64,000 bases of DNA from Trichodelitschia bisporula (Eukaryota > Ascomycota > Dothideomycetes > Phaeotrichales > Phaeotrichaceae): positions 1-64,000 of the forward strand of contig ML996712.1 of the NCBI GenBank assembly GCA_010356995.1, written 5' to 3'. The translations under genes were made by a program, and so were the position numbers. Within the stretch, counting starts at the first letter, position 1; the number at the start of each line of letters is the position of its first letter. Under the pieces are notes generated by a model. That model was not told where the DNA came from. It did not search any database and worked only from the letters and a program-made list of their open reading frames with translations. Below are positions 22,547 through 34,620 of the stretch, piece by piece.

Positions 22547-23311
22547 GGGAGAGGTAAGACTGAGGCGCGAGAAACGACGCAATGATGGAAGGATAGGCTG
22601 GACAGCTTCAATAGCTACGAGATGAAGCGACATGCTCATGAATGACGAAGAGAAGAAGCGAGTCGGAGACTTTAGAGACTTAAATCCACGATTGCCAAGT
22701 ATCCTCCTTCCCTCAACCATTCGTTCATTACGTCATGCCCCTTATTATGCTCCTCCCCGGCATACCAAAGATGGATGCTAGGCTTGATGTCTGAGCGAAG
22801 TGCCTGCCCGCGAGCGTTGAGACTACCGGGTAAGGCGCGGGTGATCGCTGCTTATGTACCGTATGAGGCTTTGTGAGGGATCAGCTGGGTTGTGGGTAGT
22901 GGGTCGGATCGGCGCTGTTAATATCGTGGCTCGGCTGTGTTGGGTGTACCGTATATTGCGATCGACGGCTAGATTAGCGGATCACGCACTCTGCGCATGG
23001 CATCTGAGGCGGGCGGGAGATCGTCCGGGGCTAGCATAACGTGCGAAATTGACTCCAGACGGCGTTTGGAAGTCGCGTAGCGGCTCAACTTCAGCCATCG
23101 CCGGAGACCCAGTCCGACATCCACCTTGAAAAGCGGGACACGCAGAGCTGAAGAATCGCATCACCCGGCAGACATGACCGCGCGCAATCCCAAGTGCTCG
23201 CGGCATAAACGAGCGTATCATTAATTACACAAAATCAGAACTAAACATATCCCCCTTTCCCTCCAGGCCTCCGAGGCCAAACCCATCCCATCCCAACCCC
23301 AACCCAGCCAT
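22547..23311. other. Convergent 3' intergenic region
   Basis: Lies between the cofactor D stop and the ammonium transporter stop. No gene, repeat or RNA recognised. Confidence 0.5.
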
Positions 23312-24908
23312 CTACGCCGTCTTCTCAGGCACCGCCTCATGCCCCTTAATACTATGCCCCGCAGACCCCGGCTGTGACTGCCCCGCAACCAACGCATGCT
23401 GCTCGAGGATGCTCCAATCCCCAATCTGCTCATCCATAAACTGATCGATATCGAGCCCCATCATCTCCGCCTCCTCGCTCACCCGCAAGTGCAGCCCGGG
23501 GATATACTTCATAACCAGCAAAATCGCGCACGTCACCGTGAAGCTATACGCGCTGATAGCGCATATCTCAGCAAGTTGCTTCCCAACCTGCACGCCATTC
23601 CCATCAATCGCTCCCGGCGCATCCGTCGCCCCGTCCAGCATAGACACCCAGCTCTGCGCAAAGATGCCCGTGAGGAACGAGCCCATCATCCCCCCCACAG
23701 CGTGGAGCTTGAATACTTCCATCCCCTCGTCGATCTTAAGCCACACGTTCAGGTTCTGCAGACTGGCGCACACGACCGCGGTCAAGAAGCCGATCAGCGC
23801 GGCGAGCCACACGGACACGTAGCCCGCGGCGGGCGTGATGCCGACGAGACCGGCAATGGCGCCCTCGCACGCGCCCACGACGCTGAACTTGCGCTTCTTG
23901 ATGTAGTCGACCATGACCCAGCCGAGCACACCCGTCGACGCCGCGGTGTTGGTGTTGAAGGCGGCGAGCATAGCGCGGACCGTACCATTCAGCGCCGAAC
24001 CACCCTAGTCGAGTCAGCCTTGCCAAGGAAAAAGCAAGCATGCGCCCCCACGCGGGGCTCAGCTGCAAGGGGAGTCAGGGGCACCTACGTTGAAGCCGAA
24101 CCAGCCGAACCAAATCAGGACAGTGCCGAGGAAAACCAGCGTCGTGTTATGCGGCTTGTGGTGCGTAACCTCGCCGATATGCTTTCTCTTCCCGAGTACG
24201 AGGGCATAGGCCAGCGCGGCCCAGCCAGACGCGATGTGCACGGGCCCGCCGCCGGCGAAGTCCAGCGAGGGCAGGTTGAAGAGCCAGCCGTTTGCGTTCC
24301 AGGTCCAGCAGGCGATGGGGCAGTAGACGATGGTGGCCCAGATGAAGCTGAAGACGAGGGAGGGGACGATGCGGCCGCGTTCGAAGCTACCACCAATCAC
24401 GATCTGCACGGTGCAGGCGCAGAAGAGCAGCTGGTAGAGGCAGAAGACGATTTCGGGGATGTTGCCGTTGCCGGGCGAGGGCGCGGACATGACGTTCTTC
24501 ATGCCGAAGTTGTCGAGGTTGCCGATGAATTTGTTGGCGCCGCGCGAGTAGGCGAGGGAGTAGCCCTGCGGAGGTTAGGGTTGAAGGGACGAGAGCTGGA
24601 GGGACATACCCAGAACATCCATTGCACCGTCACGACGGAGATGACGCACAGCGACTGGAAGAGCAGGGCCAGCGACGACTTGCGCCGCGCGAGACCGCCA
24701 TACAGAAGGCCGATACCGGGGATGATCAACCAGACGATGGCGGCGCAGAAGAGCAAGTAGGTGTAGTTGAACTCAACGCCGGCATACTGGAGGTTCACGT
24801 CGACGAGGACCGAGTCACCACCGTTTGGGTGCGCAGGATCATACTCGGGAGTCTATGAAAATGGTCAGCCTTGCACGGCGATCAGTGATCAACAAAACTT
24901 ACAGGCAT
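23312..24908 (-). CDS. Ammonium transporter (Mep/Amt/Rh family)
   Basis: Four exons on the minus strand: 24903..24908 (only Met-Pro), 24610..24852, 24089..24565 and 23312..24004, giving 472 aa. All three introns have GT..AG ends (GTAAGT, GTATGT, GTAGGT donors) and phase 0 junctions. Sequence blocks: GIGLLYGGLARRKSSLALLF (first pore helix), the family signature DFAGGGPVHIASGWAALAYA with the first pore histidine, GGSALNGTVRAM, NTNTAASTGVLGW, and the second pore histidine in KLHAVGGMMGSFLTGIF. About 11 transmembrane helices are expected, followed by a cytosolic tail of ~50 residues. Imports ammonium across the plasma membrane. Paralog type (Mep1/2/3-like) cannot be decided here. GATA sites upstream fit nitrogen control. 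Confidence 0.95.
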
Positions 24909-25092
24909 GTTGGCGACTTCAAAGGAATGAACTTGTCCGATCTCAAAATTGTCTGGGGCTCCGCGTTCTGATATACGACGCGCCGCAAACCCCCATCCCC
25001 AAACACACACAGCGCCCCACACTTGTCCCCAGATACCGGGGCCACACTCGCCTGCGGCGGAGCGGGAGATGTCCAAACATGCTGCTTGGCGA

Positions 25093-25197
25093 GATAAGAA
25101 GCCGCCGGGCGGGACGTTTGGAGCTTGGACGCGTTGGTAACGAAGCCTTCGCCAAGTTGAACGGCGGGACTTGGCTGCAGCGGGGGAATTGGATAAG
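25093..25197. promoter_or_regulatory. GATA-factor sites upstream of the ammonium transporter
   Basis: GATAAG at 25093..25098 and 25192..25197, about 185 and 285 bp upstream of the start. Further GATAAG at 25580 and CTTATC at 25815. GATAAG is the target of AreA/NIT2-type activators, which switch on ammonium permeases when nitrogen is poor. Binding is inferred. Confidence 0.5.
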
Positions 25198-25199
25198 AC

Positions 25200-27398
25200 G
25201 TGACGGAACGGGAGGACTGTGGGGGAATAGTAGGTCTGTTCATAGGAGCGAGTGTCGCGAACTCACGGCCAAAGTTTCCTGTAAGCTGACTCCTCAATGG
25301 ATGGTGAAGTTTCTGATCATCTCTTCATCGCGCCAAAACATTTATCCCTTTATTTCCGCATCTGGGAGGTCGTACCGCATCCGTGATCCTCTTTCTTCTG
25401 ATCGACCAATCACAGCGGAATTCCGCTCCGCCCCGGCCGGCGGAAGAACAGGAGCGTGGCGGGCGCCAAGTCGATGCCGAGCCTCACGCCTCAGCCACGG
25501 GCGGCGCACGGACTCCGTGGCGCGCGGGCGGGATTATCGCCTGGCCATTCCAATTGTCACTATCAGTCGGCCCGCCGCTGATAAGATACGAACTGTCGAC
25601 ATCAGCCAGTGACTTGACAGCTACACCCAAAACACCCAACGGGCGAATCTCGGCATGGCGCACTGGGAATGTAGGCATGTTGAGATCGCGACGCTCGAGT
25701 GGTTCTAGAAGACGGGCTTTGAATGTTCTGCAACTGCGAGGGTGGTGCGACTCGAGGTATGCTTCGCCGACACCGCGGACATGGGCATGCCAACTCTCGG
25801 GTCCGGTCCAGTTCCTTATCTCGCTGTTATTAGATTGCGGCACGCAACAGGAGCGGCCTTCTCGTCCACAGCGGTCGCTTGGCGAGTCCTGCGTGGGGAC
25901 GACGAGGCGACTTGAGGCGACATTCTGGCGGCAACGGTTGCCGGTAGCCGGATCGCGAGGCATGGACGCTTTGGCTTCGAATGGAATAGTCCGTGGAGAT
26001 GCTTTATCACCCCACGGGCGCAATGCGCTTTCGCTCCTGGCATCTGCGGGCGCGTTTCCGGTTCGACTCGCAATCAGCCAGACCAGTCATGACTACGCAC
26101 TACGAGGCGGCGTGGGACGCTGCTGTCACGTTGCTGGGCGACGGACTCTGCGAAGGAGCAGCCTCCGGTGGTTGGCTGGGATTGCGCTCCCAGGTGTTTC
26201 GCCGGCTGCATGGCATTCTCGCGTGTTGGTAATTCCCCGGCCCGGCTGCCCCGGCACAGTGGAGGATGGACGCAAGGGAGAGGGGGACCAATGCCGTACG
26301 ACAGGCGCTGGGAGTGCAGACGGAGGCTACTGTGGTACAGTGATACGACAGTCGACGTGGGATGGAGGATGATTTGGAACTGTAGACAAAGGAAACTGGT
26401 CGTGGGTTTTTGAGATTGAGACTGTCGACTATCGCACCATCCCGCGAATGCTCGGAAGATTTGTCTTGGTTCAAGGTAGACTGAAATTGAGTGGAGGATG
26501 GACGTCTTCTTAAAGTATCGCGATCCGGCTGTCGACAGTGGAGTACGTACCCGCCCGTTAGTAATCGCTTCCTCTGTCACCAGCCACCGCCGCCACACAT
26601 TGCACTAGCCACCACAGTCAGCATAGCCAACACCGCCACACCAACTGATGTGGTTATTCAAGGAGCATTCTGATGCAAGCATTGGACATGATGTAATGCG
26701 AGTATGATAGAAGAAAGGGGCAACGGAGGATACTTGGTATTTTAAGTCTCGAGAATCTCTGAATCTCTTCCTCTCCTCTCCTCTCCTCGTCTTCTACTTC
26801 AACCTTCAGTTTACACTGATGTTATTGCCTGTGTACGAGCCCTTCTCCCATCACCAACTACCCGTACGGTACCGTACGCTGTACGGATATACAGGCCGGT
26901 ACCGTAGCTACAGATGCTGCCGTCTCAAGTCAAGTGATTCTGCTGGCTTTCAGCAGCAAAGTCCCTCGCTTATCTCTCTTTGCATCTACTCTCTCTTCCT
27001 ACTACTTTGAATGCGTGTTCGCCAATCAAAATCATCTCAACCTCTCCGTCTGCTCTTTGCCGCATCTCGTCCCGCGCGGCCAAGGACCGGGCGAAAAGTC
27101 GTATGCATCCTGCCTGATAGTCTCTGCTTTGCAATGGGCAAAGAGGCCAGCGAAGGGAGGCTTTGACTTTCCTGGAAGACCGCTACGAGCTTTTCACGTG
27201 GCCGCTGGTCCCTGAAGCCACATGGATTGCTGCGCCAAGACGGGCCGATGGACGCCCGTCGACAACTTTTTCGCCGGCGGTGGCTTTTGATACTCGGAGA
27301 AGAACTTCACCGCCAAACAGACGACCACATCCATTCCTACTCTCTTAAGGGCAATTACTCAATCGCTCTTCTCAACATTCCTCCCTCTCCCTGTCGTC
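25200..27398. other. Long divergent intergenic region between the transporter and RPO41
   Basis: About 2.2 kb without a gene I can support. Open frames here (one of 329 codons on +, one of 179 on -) show no family motif or coding signature. It holds a CT-rich tract at 26765-26795 and a perfect 16-bp palindrome CGTACGGTACCGTACG at 26863..26878. The pyrimidine-rich stretch at 27360-27395 is probably the RPO41 leader. Confidence 0.5.
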
Positions 27399-30300
27399 AT
27401 GCTCGCGCGGGCTGCGGAGCGAAGGCTAAAGTCCCGGCCTTCCCACCGTCTCAACGCCGCCTTCGAGCAGCTCTACCTCCCATGGCTCTGTCCCGCACAG
27501 TTTCGCCGCCTCGGGGCCACAACCCTCAGCACAAAGGCCACGGCCCTTCCCACATGTGCGTCGGCCAGTCGCAGACGAGCATGTCTCTCACGACCACCCA
27601 AACACACGGCCTCGCGCTCGCTGGCCACCTCCGCCGACCTCTACCCACCACCCCCACAAGACCATATTCCGTTCCTCTCCACCTTCCCCAATAATCCGTC
27701 TCCTAGACAGGCAAATTCAGACGTCTCCCCTGCGCTGCAATCATGGAGTGTCCAGCCGCCCATCGTCATCCACGAAATGATCGCGGGCCCGGCACCCTTG
27801 ATGAGAAAGTCGCGCGGTCTTGGAGGCGACTCCGTAGAGATACACCAGAACCTGCACGCCTGCTGCGCTGTTGGCCGCTACGACCGGGTGGAGAGCGTCC
27901 TGCGCCGCCTCCCAGACCTTTACTTGCCGTGGGCGCCAGAAGTCATCGGGTTACATAACGTCTACTTGCGCAGTTTGGTCGATACTATGGCTGGCGGCAA
28001 CAAGAGCGAGAACATGAACAAGATGACGCATTGGTTCGAGATTGAGATCCGTGGCAACCACCATACCGGTCTTAAGCCGAACGCAGCCACCCTTGCTCTC
28101 ATGATCCGCGGCAGCCTCATGGCCTACTCCGGGAGAGGGCGTGACCGGGGGGTACGCCGGATACTGAACATTGCCGAGGAGTTGGACTTGCTCCACTCGA
28201 CCACCTCGTCCGGCGAGTACACTGAGGAGGAATGGCAAGAACTGATGGCCATTGCGCACGGCACCTCGCCACAACTTGCGCCGGCAACGAAGGCCGCTCA
28301 CAAAACCACTGAGGCGGCGCCCCGCGCGGATCCCACCAAAGGACCAGAAATCCTACCCATGTTTCAAAAAGGCCTCGGGCTGGTGACCCTCAAGCGGTCC
28401 CTCGTTACGGTCGACAACGACGAACAGGTCCCTTACCCACACCACATCGAGGGTACGGACGCCGACAGGCACCGCTCATGGATGCGCATGCGCCAGGAGC
28501 AGGTCGAGAAGGATGTGGTTGATGCGGCCATTGAGCGCTGGCGCGAGGAGAACGAGAAGATGCAGAACATGGGCATCAACACGAGCCTCTCTAAGCCCTC
28601 TCTGGATGCCGTCCTGTGGGAATGGCAATCAGAAATGGAGCGCTCCCTCAAAGCGGAACTAGTCGAGATCCGCAAGCTGCTCACATCGGCTAAGACTTCT
28701 GATGCGCGTTTTGCCTATGGCACGTACCTGGAGGCCGTGAGCGCCGATAAACTTGCCGCCATTACCATCATCACCGTCCTCTCGCTTTACGCCTCTGACG
28801 GCGTCGAAAAGGGCATCTCCATCAGCAGACTCACCGCGCAGATGGGTAAGAAGGTTGAAAATGAGGCCAAGAGCAGCCGCCCAAAGACGAACAAGCACCG
28901 ATCCGACAAGCGTGACGTCGAGGCCCAGCGCTCGCGTGCCGTGCATGAGCTATCGGGCCAAGCGGAGCCCACGGGCGGTTCCCGACTGGGCGACTCGCCG
29001 GAAGTCCTAGACGAGCGGCTGACGCTCAGCAAGGCTGACGAGTGGCCCACCGGTATCAAAATTCACATCGGCGCCTTGCTGCTGGGTAAACTCATCGACG
29101 TAGCCAAGATCCCAGCGTACGAGGACGTGGCCGCGCCTGATGGTTCGACAAAACGTAAGGCAACGCTCGAGCCCGCCTTCCGCCATGAGCTCGTTGCGGA
29201 GCGCGGCAAGAACATTGGCAAGTTTTTTTGCCATGCGGCGCTTTTGGAGCGCCTCATGAGCGAACCGCTCAGTATTGCGTTTGGCAGTGCCTTGCCCATG
29301 CTGGTGGAGCCGAAGCCGTGGAGGGGCCTCAAGGAGGGCGCTTACCTGCGCGACTCGTCGAATCTGGTCCGGCACAAGTCCCGTGACCCGCTGCAAGAGA
29401 TGTACCTGATGACTGCTTCTGACCGTGGCGACCTCGACCAGATCTACAAAGGGCTCGATGTGCTCGGGAAGACGGCGTGGCGCATCAACAAGTCCGTTTT
29501 CCGTGTCATGACGGAAGCATGGAATACGGGCGAGGCCATTGCCAAAATTCCGCCGATCAAAGTCGACGTCGAGTACCCGCCGGAACCGGACGCTTCGGCA
29601 ACACCAAGGGAGCGGATGCAGTGGCGTCATGCATGCCAACTCATCGAGAATGATAAGATGGGCCTTCACTCGAATCGATGCTTCATCAATCTGCAGATGG
29701 AGGTTGCGCGCGCCTTTCAAGACCACACCTTCTATTACCCGCACAACATCGACTTCCGCGGCCGCGCGTACCCTCTCCCGCCCTACCTCAACCACATGGG
29801 CGCCGACCATGCGCGCGGCTTGCTCATCTTCGACAAGGGCAAGGAGCTGGGCGAGCACGGGCTCAAGTGGCTGAAGGTGCAGCTGGCGAACGTGTACGGG
29901 TTCGACAAGGCGAGTCTGACGGAGCGCGAGCAGTTCGCTACAGATCACGTGGACGACATCTTCGACTCCGCGACGAATCCCCTCGGCGGCCAGAAGTGGT
30001 GGCTCAAGGCTGAGGATCCCTGGCAGTGCCTCGCGGCCTGCATGGACCTCAAAGCCGCCCTCGAGTCGCCCGACCCGAGCAAGTACGTCTCCCATCTGCC
30101 CGTGCACCAGGACGGGACGTGCAACGGCCTGCAGCACTACGCCGCGCTCGGTGGCGATGCCATTGGCGCCGCGCAAGTCAACCTCACGCCCGGCGACCGG
30201 CCGGCCGACATCTACAGCGCCGTCGCAACTCTGGTGCGCGACTCAGTGACGGAAGACGCAAAACAGGGCCACAAAATTGCCCAGGAACTCGAGGGCCTCA

Positions 30301-31580
30301 TCATGCGCAAAGTCGTCAAGCAAACCGTCATGACCAACGTGTACGGCGTGACCTTCGTCGGCGCCCGCGACCAAGTCGAGCGCCAACTCGACGCCTTGAC
30401 CCCCGAGGGCCGCGGCAACCCCAACTTCTACCGCGCCGCCTACGTCACGGGCAAGGTGTTCGAGGCCCTGCAGCATATGTTCTCCGGCGCGCATGCGATT
30501 CAGTACTGGCTTGCTGAGTGTGCGATGCGGATTAGTTGCGCTATTACGCCGGGCCAGGTCGAGCGCATACGCGGGCAGCTCGAGGGGCGCCACGCCGCTG
30601 ACTACTTTCCGGGCAAGTTCAACCGCGACGCCGCGCTGTACGCCGCGAGTCGGAGCTTCCGCAGTCATAAACCGGCGTTCACTAAGGCGAGCCTGGTGCT
30701 CGAGTTCCGCTCCTCCGTCATGTGGACCACGCCGCTGCGCCTGCCCGTCGTGCAACCCTACCGCGCGACCCGCATCCGCGAAATCAAAACCGAGCTGCAG
30801 CAAATCGCGCTCCGCGAACCGCGGTCCCACGACCCCATCTCGCGGAGGAAACAGCTCCAGGCCTTCCCACCCAACTTCATCCACTCCCTCGATGCGACGC
30901 ACATGCTCCTCTCGGCGCTCAAGTGTGATGAAATAGGGCTTACGTTCGCGGCCGTGCATGACAGTTTCTGGACCCACGCCTCGGACATCCCGGTCATGAA
31001 TAGAGTCCTGCGGGATGCGTTTGTGCGCATGCATCAGGAGGACATCATGGGGCGCCTCGGGGAGGAGTTCGACGTTAAGTACAAGGGGTGCTTGCGGCTG
31101 ATGAGCGTTCCCGCGGCGGGCGAGGCTGCAAAGCAGATACGCAAGCTGCGTCGCCGTCAGCCGCGGAGGCGCGGCGCGGTGCTGTTCGAGGAGCTGGTTA
31201 TTGAGCGGGATCGCCAGGTTCTGCTGGCCTCGGCGGATCCGGAAGAGAAGCAGAGGGGCGCGGAGATGGTGACCCCGGCGTCGATATACGAGGCGCTGGA
31301 GGCGCAGGGCTTGGTTGAGGGGAAGAGCGAGGTGGTGGATCTCTTGACCGAAGCGGGCGCGCAGCCGGACCTGGATCTGGAAGAAGACGTCGAGGACGTC
31401 GAGGACGTGGCCGAGAAAGAGGAGGACGCCAGCGACGCAGAAAACGACGCGCCCAAGCCCCGCAAAAAGCCCCGGAACCACAAACTCCAGTTCTGGGTCC
31501 CGCTCTCCTTCCCTCCCGTTCCGGTGCGCGGCGAGTTCGACGTCGCGCAGTTGAAGGAGAGCCAGTATTTTTTTTCCTGA
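27399..31580 (+). CDS. RPO41: Mitochondrial DNA-directed RNA polymerase
   Basis: A single exon of 1393 aa. The first ~80 residues are Arg/Ser/Ala-rich without acidic residues, a mitochondrial presequence (MLARAAERRLKSRPSHRL). Residues ~130-330 are the N-terminal extension, ~340-660 the RPOL N-terminal domain. The T7-like polymerase core follows: IDFRGRAYPLPPYLNHMG near 785, the catalytic-Asp motif HQDGTCNGLQHYAALGGD near 903, the O-helix motif RKVVKQTVMTNVYG near 970, and the second catalytic Asp in AAVHDSFWTHASD near 1185. It ends in the conserved ..ESQYFFS tail. An acidic low-complexity insert (about 1325-1360) precedes the tail. It transcribes mitochondrial DNA and primes its replication in the matrix. 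Confidence 0.97.
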   Translation: MLARAAERRLKSRPSHRLNAAFEQLYLPWLCPAQFRRLGATTLSTKATALPTCASASRRRACLSRPPKHTASRSLATSADLYPPPPQDHIPFLSTFPNNPSPRQANSDVSPALQSWSVQPPIVIHEMIAGPAPLMRKSRGLGGDSVEIHQNLHACCAVGRYDRVESVLRRLPDLYLPWAPEVIGLHNVYLRSLVDTMAGGNKSENMNKMTHWFEIEIRGNHHTGLKPNAATLALMIRGSLMAYSGRGRDRGVRRILNIAEELDLLHSTTSSGEYTEEEWQELMAIAHGTSPQLAPATKAAHKTTEAAPRADPTKGPEILPMFQKGLGLVTLKRSLVTVDNDEQVPYPHHIEGTDADRHRSWMRMRQEQVEKDVVDAAIERWREENEKMQNMGINTSLSKPSLDAVLWEWQSEMERSLKAELVEIRKLLTSAKTSDARFAYGTYLEAVSADKLAAITIITVLSLYASDGVEKGISISRLTAQMGKKVENEAKSSRPKTNKHRSDKRDVEAQRSRAVHELSGQAEPTGGSRLGDSPEVLDERLTLSKADEWPTGIKIHIGALLLGKLIDVAKIPAYEDVAAPDGSTKRKATLEPAFRHELVAERGKNIGKFFCHAALLERLMSEPLSIAFGSALPMLVEPKPWRGLKEGAYLRDSSNLVRHKSRDPLQEMYLMTASDRGDLDQIYKGLDVLGKTAWRINKSVFRVMTEAWNTGEAIAKIPPIKVDVEYPPEPDASATPRERMQWRHACQLIENDKMGLHSNRCFINLQMEVARAFQDHTFYYPHNIDFRGRAYPLPPYLNHMGADHARGLLIFDKGKELGEHGLKWLKVQLANVYGFDKASLTEREQFATDHVDDIFDSATNPLGGQKWWLKAEDPWQCLAACMDLKAALESPDPSKYVSHLPVHQDGTCNGLQHYAALGGDAIGAAQVNLTPGDRPADIYSAVATLVRDSVTEDAKQGHKIAQELEGLIMRKVVKQTVMTNVYGVTFVGARDQVERQLDALTPEGRGNPNFYRAAYVTGKVFEALQHMFSGAHAIQYWLAECAMRISCAITPGQVERIRGQLEGRHAADYFPGKFNRDAALYAASRSFRSHKPAFTKASLVLEFRSSVMWTTPLRLPVVQPYRATRIREIKTELQQIALREPRSHDPISRRKQLQAFPPNFIHSLDATHMLLSALKCDEIGLTFAAVHDSFWTHASDIPVMNRVLRDAFVRMHQEDIMGRLGEEFDVKYKGCLRLMSVPAAGEAAKQIRKLRRRQPRRRGAVLFEELVIERDRQVLLASADPEEKQRGAEMVTPASIYEALEAQGLVEGKSEVVDLLTEAGAQPDLDLEEDVEDVEDVAEKEEDASDAENDAPKPRKKPRNHKLQFWVPLSFPPVPVRGEFDVAQLKESQYFFS

Positions 31581-32174
31581 ATGGCGTTCCGGAAAGGGAA
31601 AGGAGGTGGAGGGTAAGGAGGGGGGTGGAGGATTTGGGGGGGTGGAAGGCTTTTGGGAGGGCGGCGTTTGGGTTGTGGGTTGAACGGACTTATGGTAGAC
31701 GGCGTCGGGGTAGGAGTACTCGTATTTAGCGGGGGGAGGGGGGGAGCGGATCTGTTGGTGGGGTTGTATGATAGGGTGTAAATAGTATGATGGGATGGCT
31801 ACGATTTACGCGGCTTTGAAATACTCGCGATGCTGCCCTGCCATTGACGTCGTCTCGCCCGCCAGCCTGAATCCAGATCAGGCAACCCACCCCTCCCAAA
31901 CTTACCTAGCGCCTTGGCATGCCCGCCCGCCACAACCGCACTGGACAGGGATCCCGAATCATCACCACCACGTCTCCGTTTACACATCACCACGCCCACC
32001 AGCCGTCTCTCCACTCCCGCACACACAATCGCATGCTTTACTCCATGCCATCTTTCCACCAACCTTACCCCTCCCATCGCCATCATCTCTCCCGCCTACC
32101 CTCCACCTCCCGCACCCGCCCTTCCTACCCGCAGACATACCCGACTCCGCAGCCATAGCCGACACAGCATCAGC
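31581..32174. other. RPO41-TRS85 intergenic region
   Basis: G-rich on + from 31605 to 31745, then C/T-rich 32080-32150 leading into the TRS85 start. No separate gene. Confidence 0.5.
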
Positions 32175-34620
32175 ATGGCAGACGCACCACCCACCCGCCC
32201 CCTCTCCGCCCGCCGTCCCTCCATGCGCGAAGCCGGGAATGACCCGCTCTCCGCCTCCCTCGCGACGAGTCCGATCCAGCCCCCGCGCCCGACGAGCGCG
32301 CGCAGCGCCAGTGGGATACATGCCCCGCGCCCGGTCTCGGCGGGGCAGGGCAGGCCGCCAGGTTCGAGGGGAAACACGCAGCCCTCGAGGGGAAACACAC
32401 AGTCACCGTCTTCTATGTCGCCTGCGTCCAGCATCGGGAGTCTGCCCTACCGGCCGAGCACGGGGAGTCTATCGACGCTACTGACCAACACACGTGATTC
32501 GAGTCTCGGTCTCCTGTCGAGTCTGACGGAGCGCAGTCCGAGGGGGAGTGGGGGGAGTACGCCGACGGGGCCGGGGGCTGTGCTCGGGTCCACCCTTACA
32601 TCCACAATCAACCCCTCCGCCTCCGCCTCCCTCCCCTCCGACGCCTTCCAGGCCTCCCACCCCTCCCACCCGGCCCTTCCACCCGACCCCCGCACCACCC
32701 TCCTCCGCTCTTTCGCCCCCCACATCGCTGTCCTTGCATCAGAAGACACGCAAGCGCTCCTCGCACGCAAAGGCCTACGCGGCGGGCTCTTACAGTTGAT
32801 AAGGCCGTTCGGCGAGCGCGTGCCCGGTCGTGTTACGATTAGGGATAGTGTGGGCGCGAGTCGGGCGTGGGCTGATTTTGGGGTTCGGTTTGTGGGGTTG
32901 GGGGAGAGGGGGGGAGGGGGGGATGTCCGGGGTGTGGAAGAAGAGGTTGAGAGGGCGGTGCAGGGTTTGGAGGCCAGGGGGGAGGGAGATGATGGGGGCG
33001 CGTTGTGGAATGCATTCCTGAGGAGGGTACTGCGTGAACAGCCGCTGGGCCCGGCGGAGACGTTTGCGCATCCGGTTGCGTGTGTTGTTGCGATATCGAG
33101 TGGGAATGGGGCGCCGATTGAGAGTTTGAGGAGGCTGTATGCGGCGACGAATGAGGGGCAGAGGGTGCCGGCTTGGGTGGATAATGAGTATTTGCGGTAT
33201 TATGTCCTCGTGCATGATGAGGATGGGCATGATATTGCGAAGAGTACGGCGTTGTATGAGCAGATGAAGAGGCATTTTGGGTTGCATTGCCATCTGCTGA
33301 GGGTGAGGAGTGCGGTTTGTGTGGCGAGCGATGATGATGGGGTTCCCTTGCCTTCATGCGAGTGGGGAGGAGATGAGGGCGTGGATGATGACGAGGGAGA
33401 CGAAGGTATCTCAACCCCCCACGAGAAAGGCGTATACTAACTCTATAGACTCACCCCCGCCCTACATCTTCGAATCCGACATAACCGCCCTCTCAACCTT
33501 CATCCGCTCCCTAATAACCCAATCCCTGCTCCCAAGCATGGAACGCAACACCGCCATTTGGAACGAGCAAATCGCCACCCGCCGAAGGGGCCTCTCAGGC
33601 CGCTTAATGTCTCTCTCCAAGCGCTGGAACCCGCTTGCCTCCACTGCCCGCGCCGGCTCCCCGGCTCCGACTACTTCGAACTACGATCCCGCCACCGGGT
33701 ACTACAAGCCTGGGAGCCCGGAGGCGCTGATGAGGCGGTTGGCGGATTGGGCGTTCCTGCTGAGGGACTTTAAGTTGGCGGGCAGTGTGTATGAATTGGT
33801 GAGGGCGGATGCGGAGGCGGATCGTGCGTGGGCGCATTTGGGGGCTGCGTGTGAGATGAGTGCTGTTTGCACTCTCTTGCTAAACACCCCCACCACCGCC
33901 ACATCTACCCCCTCCTCAACCACCACACCCAACGCCCCCTTCGAGCCCCTCGTCACCTCATTACTCTTTTCTGCGAAGAAATCACCCGCCTTGGCTGCTC
34001 TCCCTCGTACACTGGAAACAGCCCTGCACACCTACACCCAGCGCACAGGCACGCCCCTCTCCGCCCTGCGCACCATCCTACTCACCTCTGAGCTGCTCGC
34101 CACGAGGCCAGACGCGAGTGCAGATGAAGCACCGCTCCTTCTGGCTAGGGCGTTGGAGATGGGCCTTGGCTCTGTTGGGGGGGCGTTGGTTGCAGAGCGG
34201 GTGGCGGGGATGTATGCTGCTAGACCGGGGATGGGGGCGGGGTTGGGAGGCGAGACGGGACTAGGGGGTAAGGGACTGGGTATGAGGAAGAGGAAGGGGG
34301 GGTTCTGGGCTTGGAGGGCGGCGGAGGGGTGGGTTGCTCTTGGAGTTGTTGGGAGAGGGGTGGAAATGCTGAGGGCGTTGGAAGGATATGGAGTAGAGTG
34401 GGAGGGAATTGTGGAGGGATTGGAGGGGTTGAGATTGAAGCTGGGAGATGGAGAGATGGAGGAGGGGGAAGGGGAAGAGGGGGAAGTGGAAGTGGAGGTT
34501 AGTCAGGCGTTGCAGATCGGGCATCGGCGGGGACGAAGTAGGGCGGGCGTTGGTGTTGGGGCTGCGGTAGGAGTTACGGAGGTTGAGAGGGGCGTGGGGG
34601 AAGGGGAGGGGTTTGAGTGA
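32175..34620 (+). CDS. TRS85: TRAPP III subunit Trs85
   Basis: Exons 32175..33405 and 33449..34620, 43-nt intron (GTATCT, CTAAC branch, ATAG); 800 aa. The first ~160 residues are a Ser/Pro-rich disordered leader. Core blocks typical of Trs85/TRAPPC8: LRSFAPHIAVLASEDTQALL, RPFGERVPGRVTIRDSVGAS, FAHPVACVVAISSGNGAPIE, YLRYYVLVHDEDGHDIAKST, ALYEQMKRHFGLHCHLLRVR, then RRRGLSGRLMSLSKRW and MRRLADWAFLLRDFKLAGS after the intron. It is the subunit specific to TRAPPIII, which activates Ypt1 for autophagy and Golgi traffic. The last ~80 residues are Gly/Glu-rich low complexity, richer in repeats than usual. Confidence 0.92.

Noticed and set aside
23396-24760. 454-codon plus-strand frame opposite the ammonium transporter
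   Set aside because: It runs across the introns and exons of the clearly supported minus-strand transporter and has no motif of its own.
25383-26372. 329-codon plus-strand frame in the RPO41 upstream region
   Set aside because: Arg/Ser/Gly-rich without any domain pattern; similar-size frames exist on the other strand; typical chance frame in GC-rich DNA.
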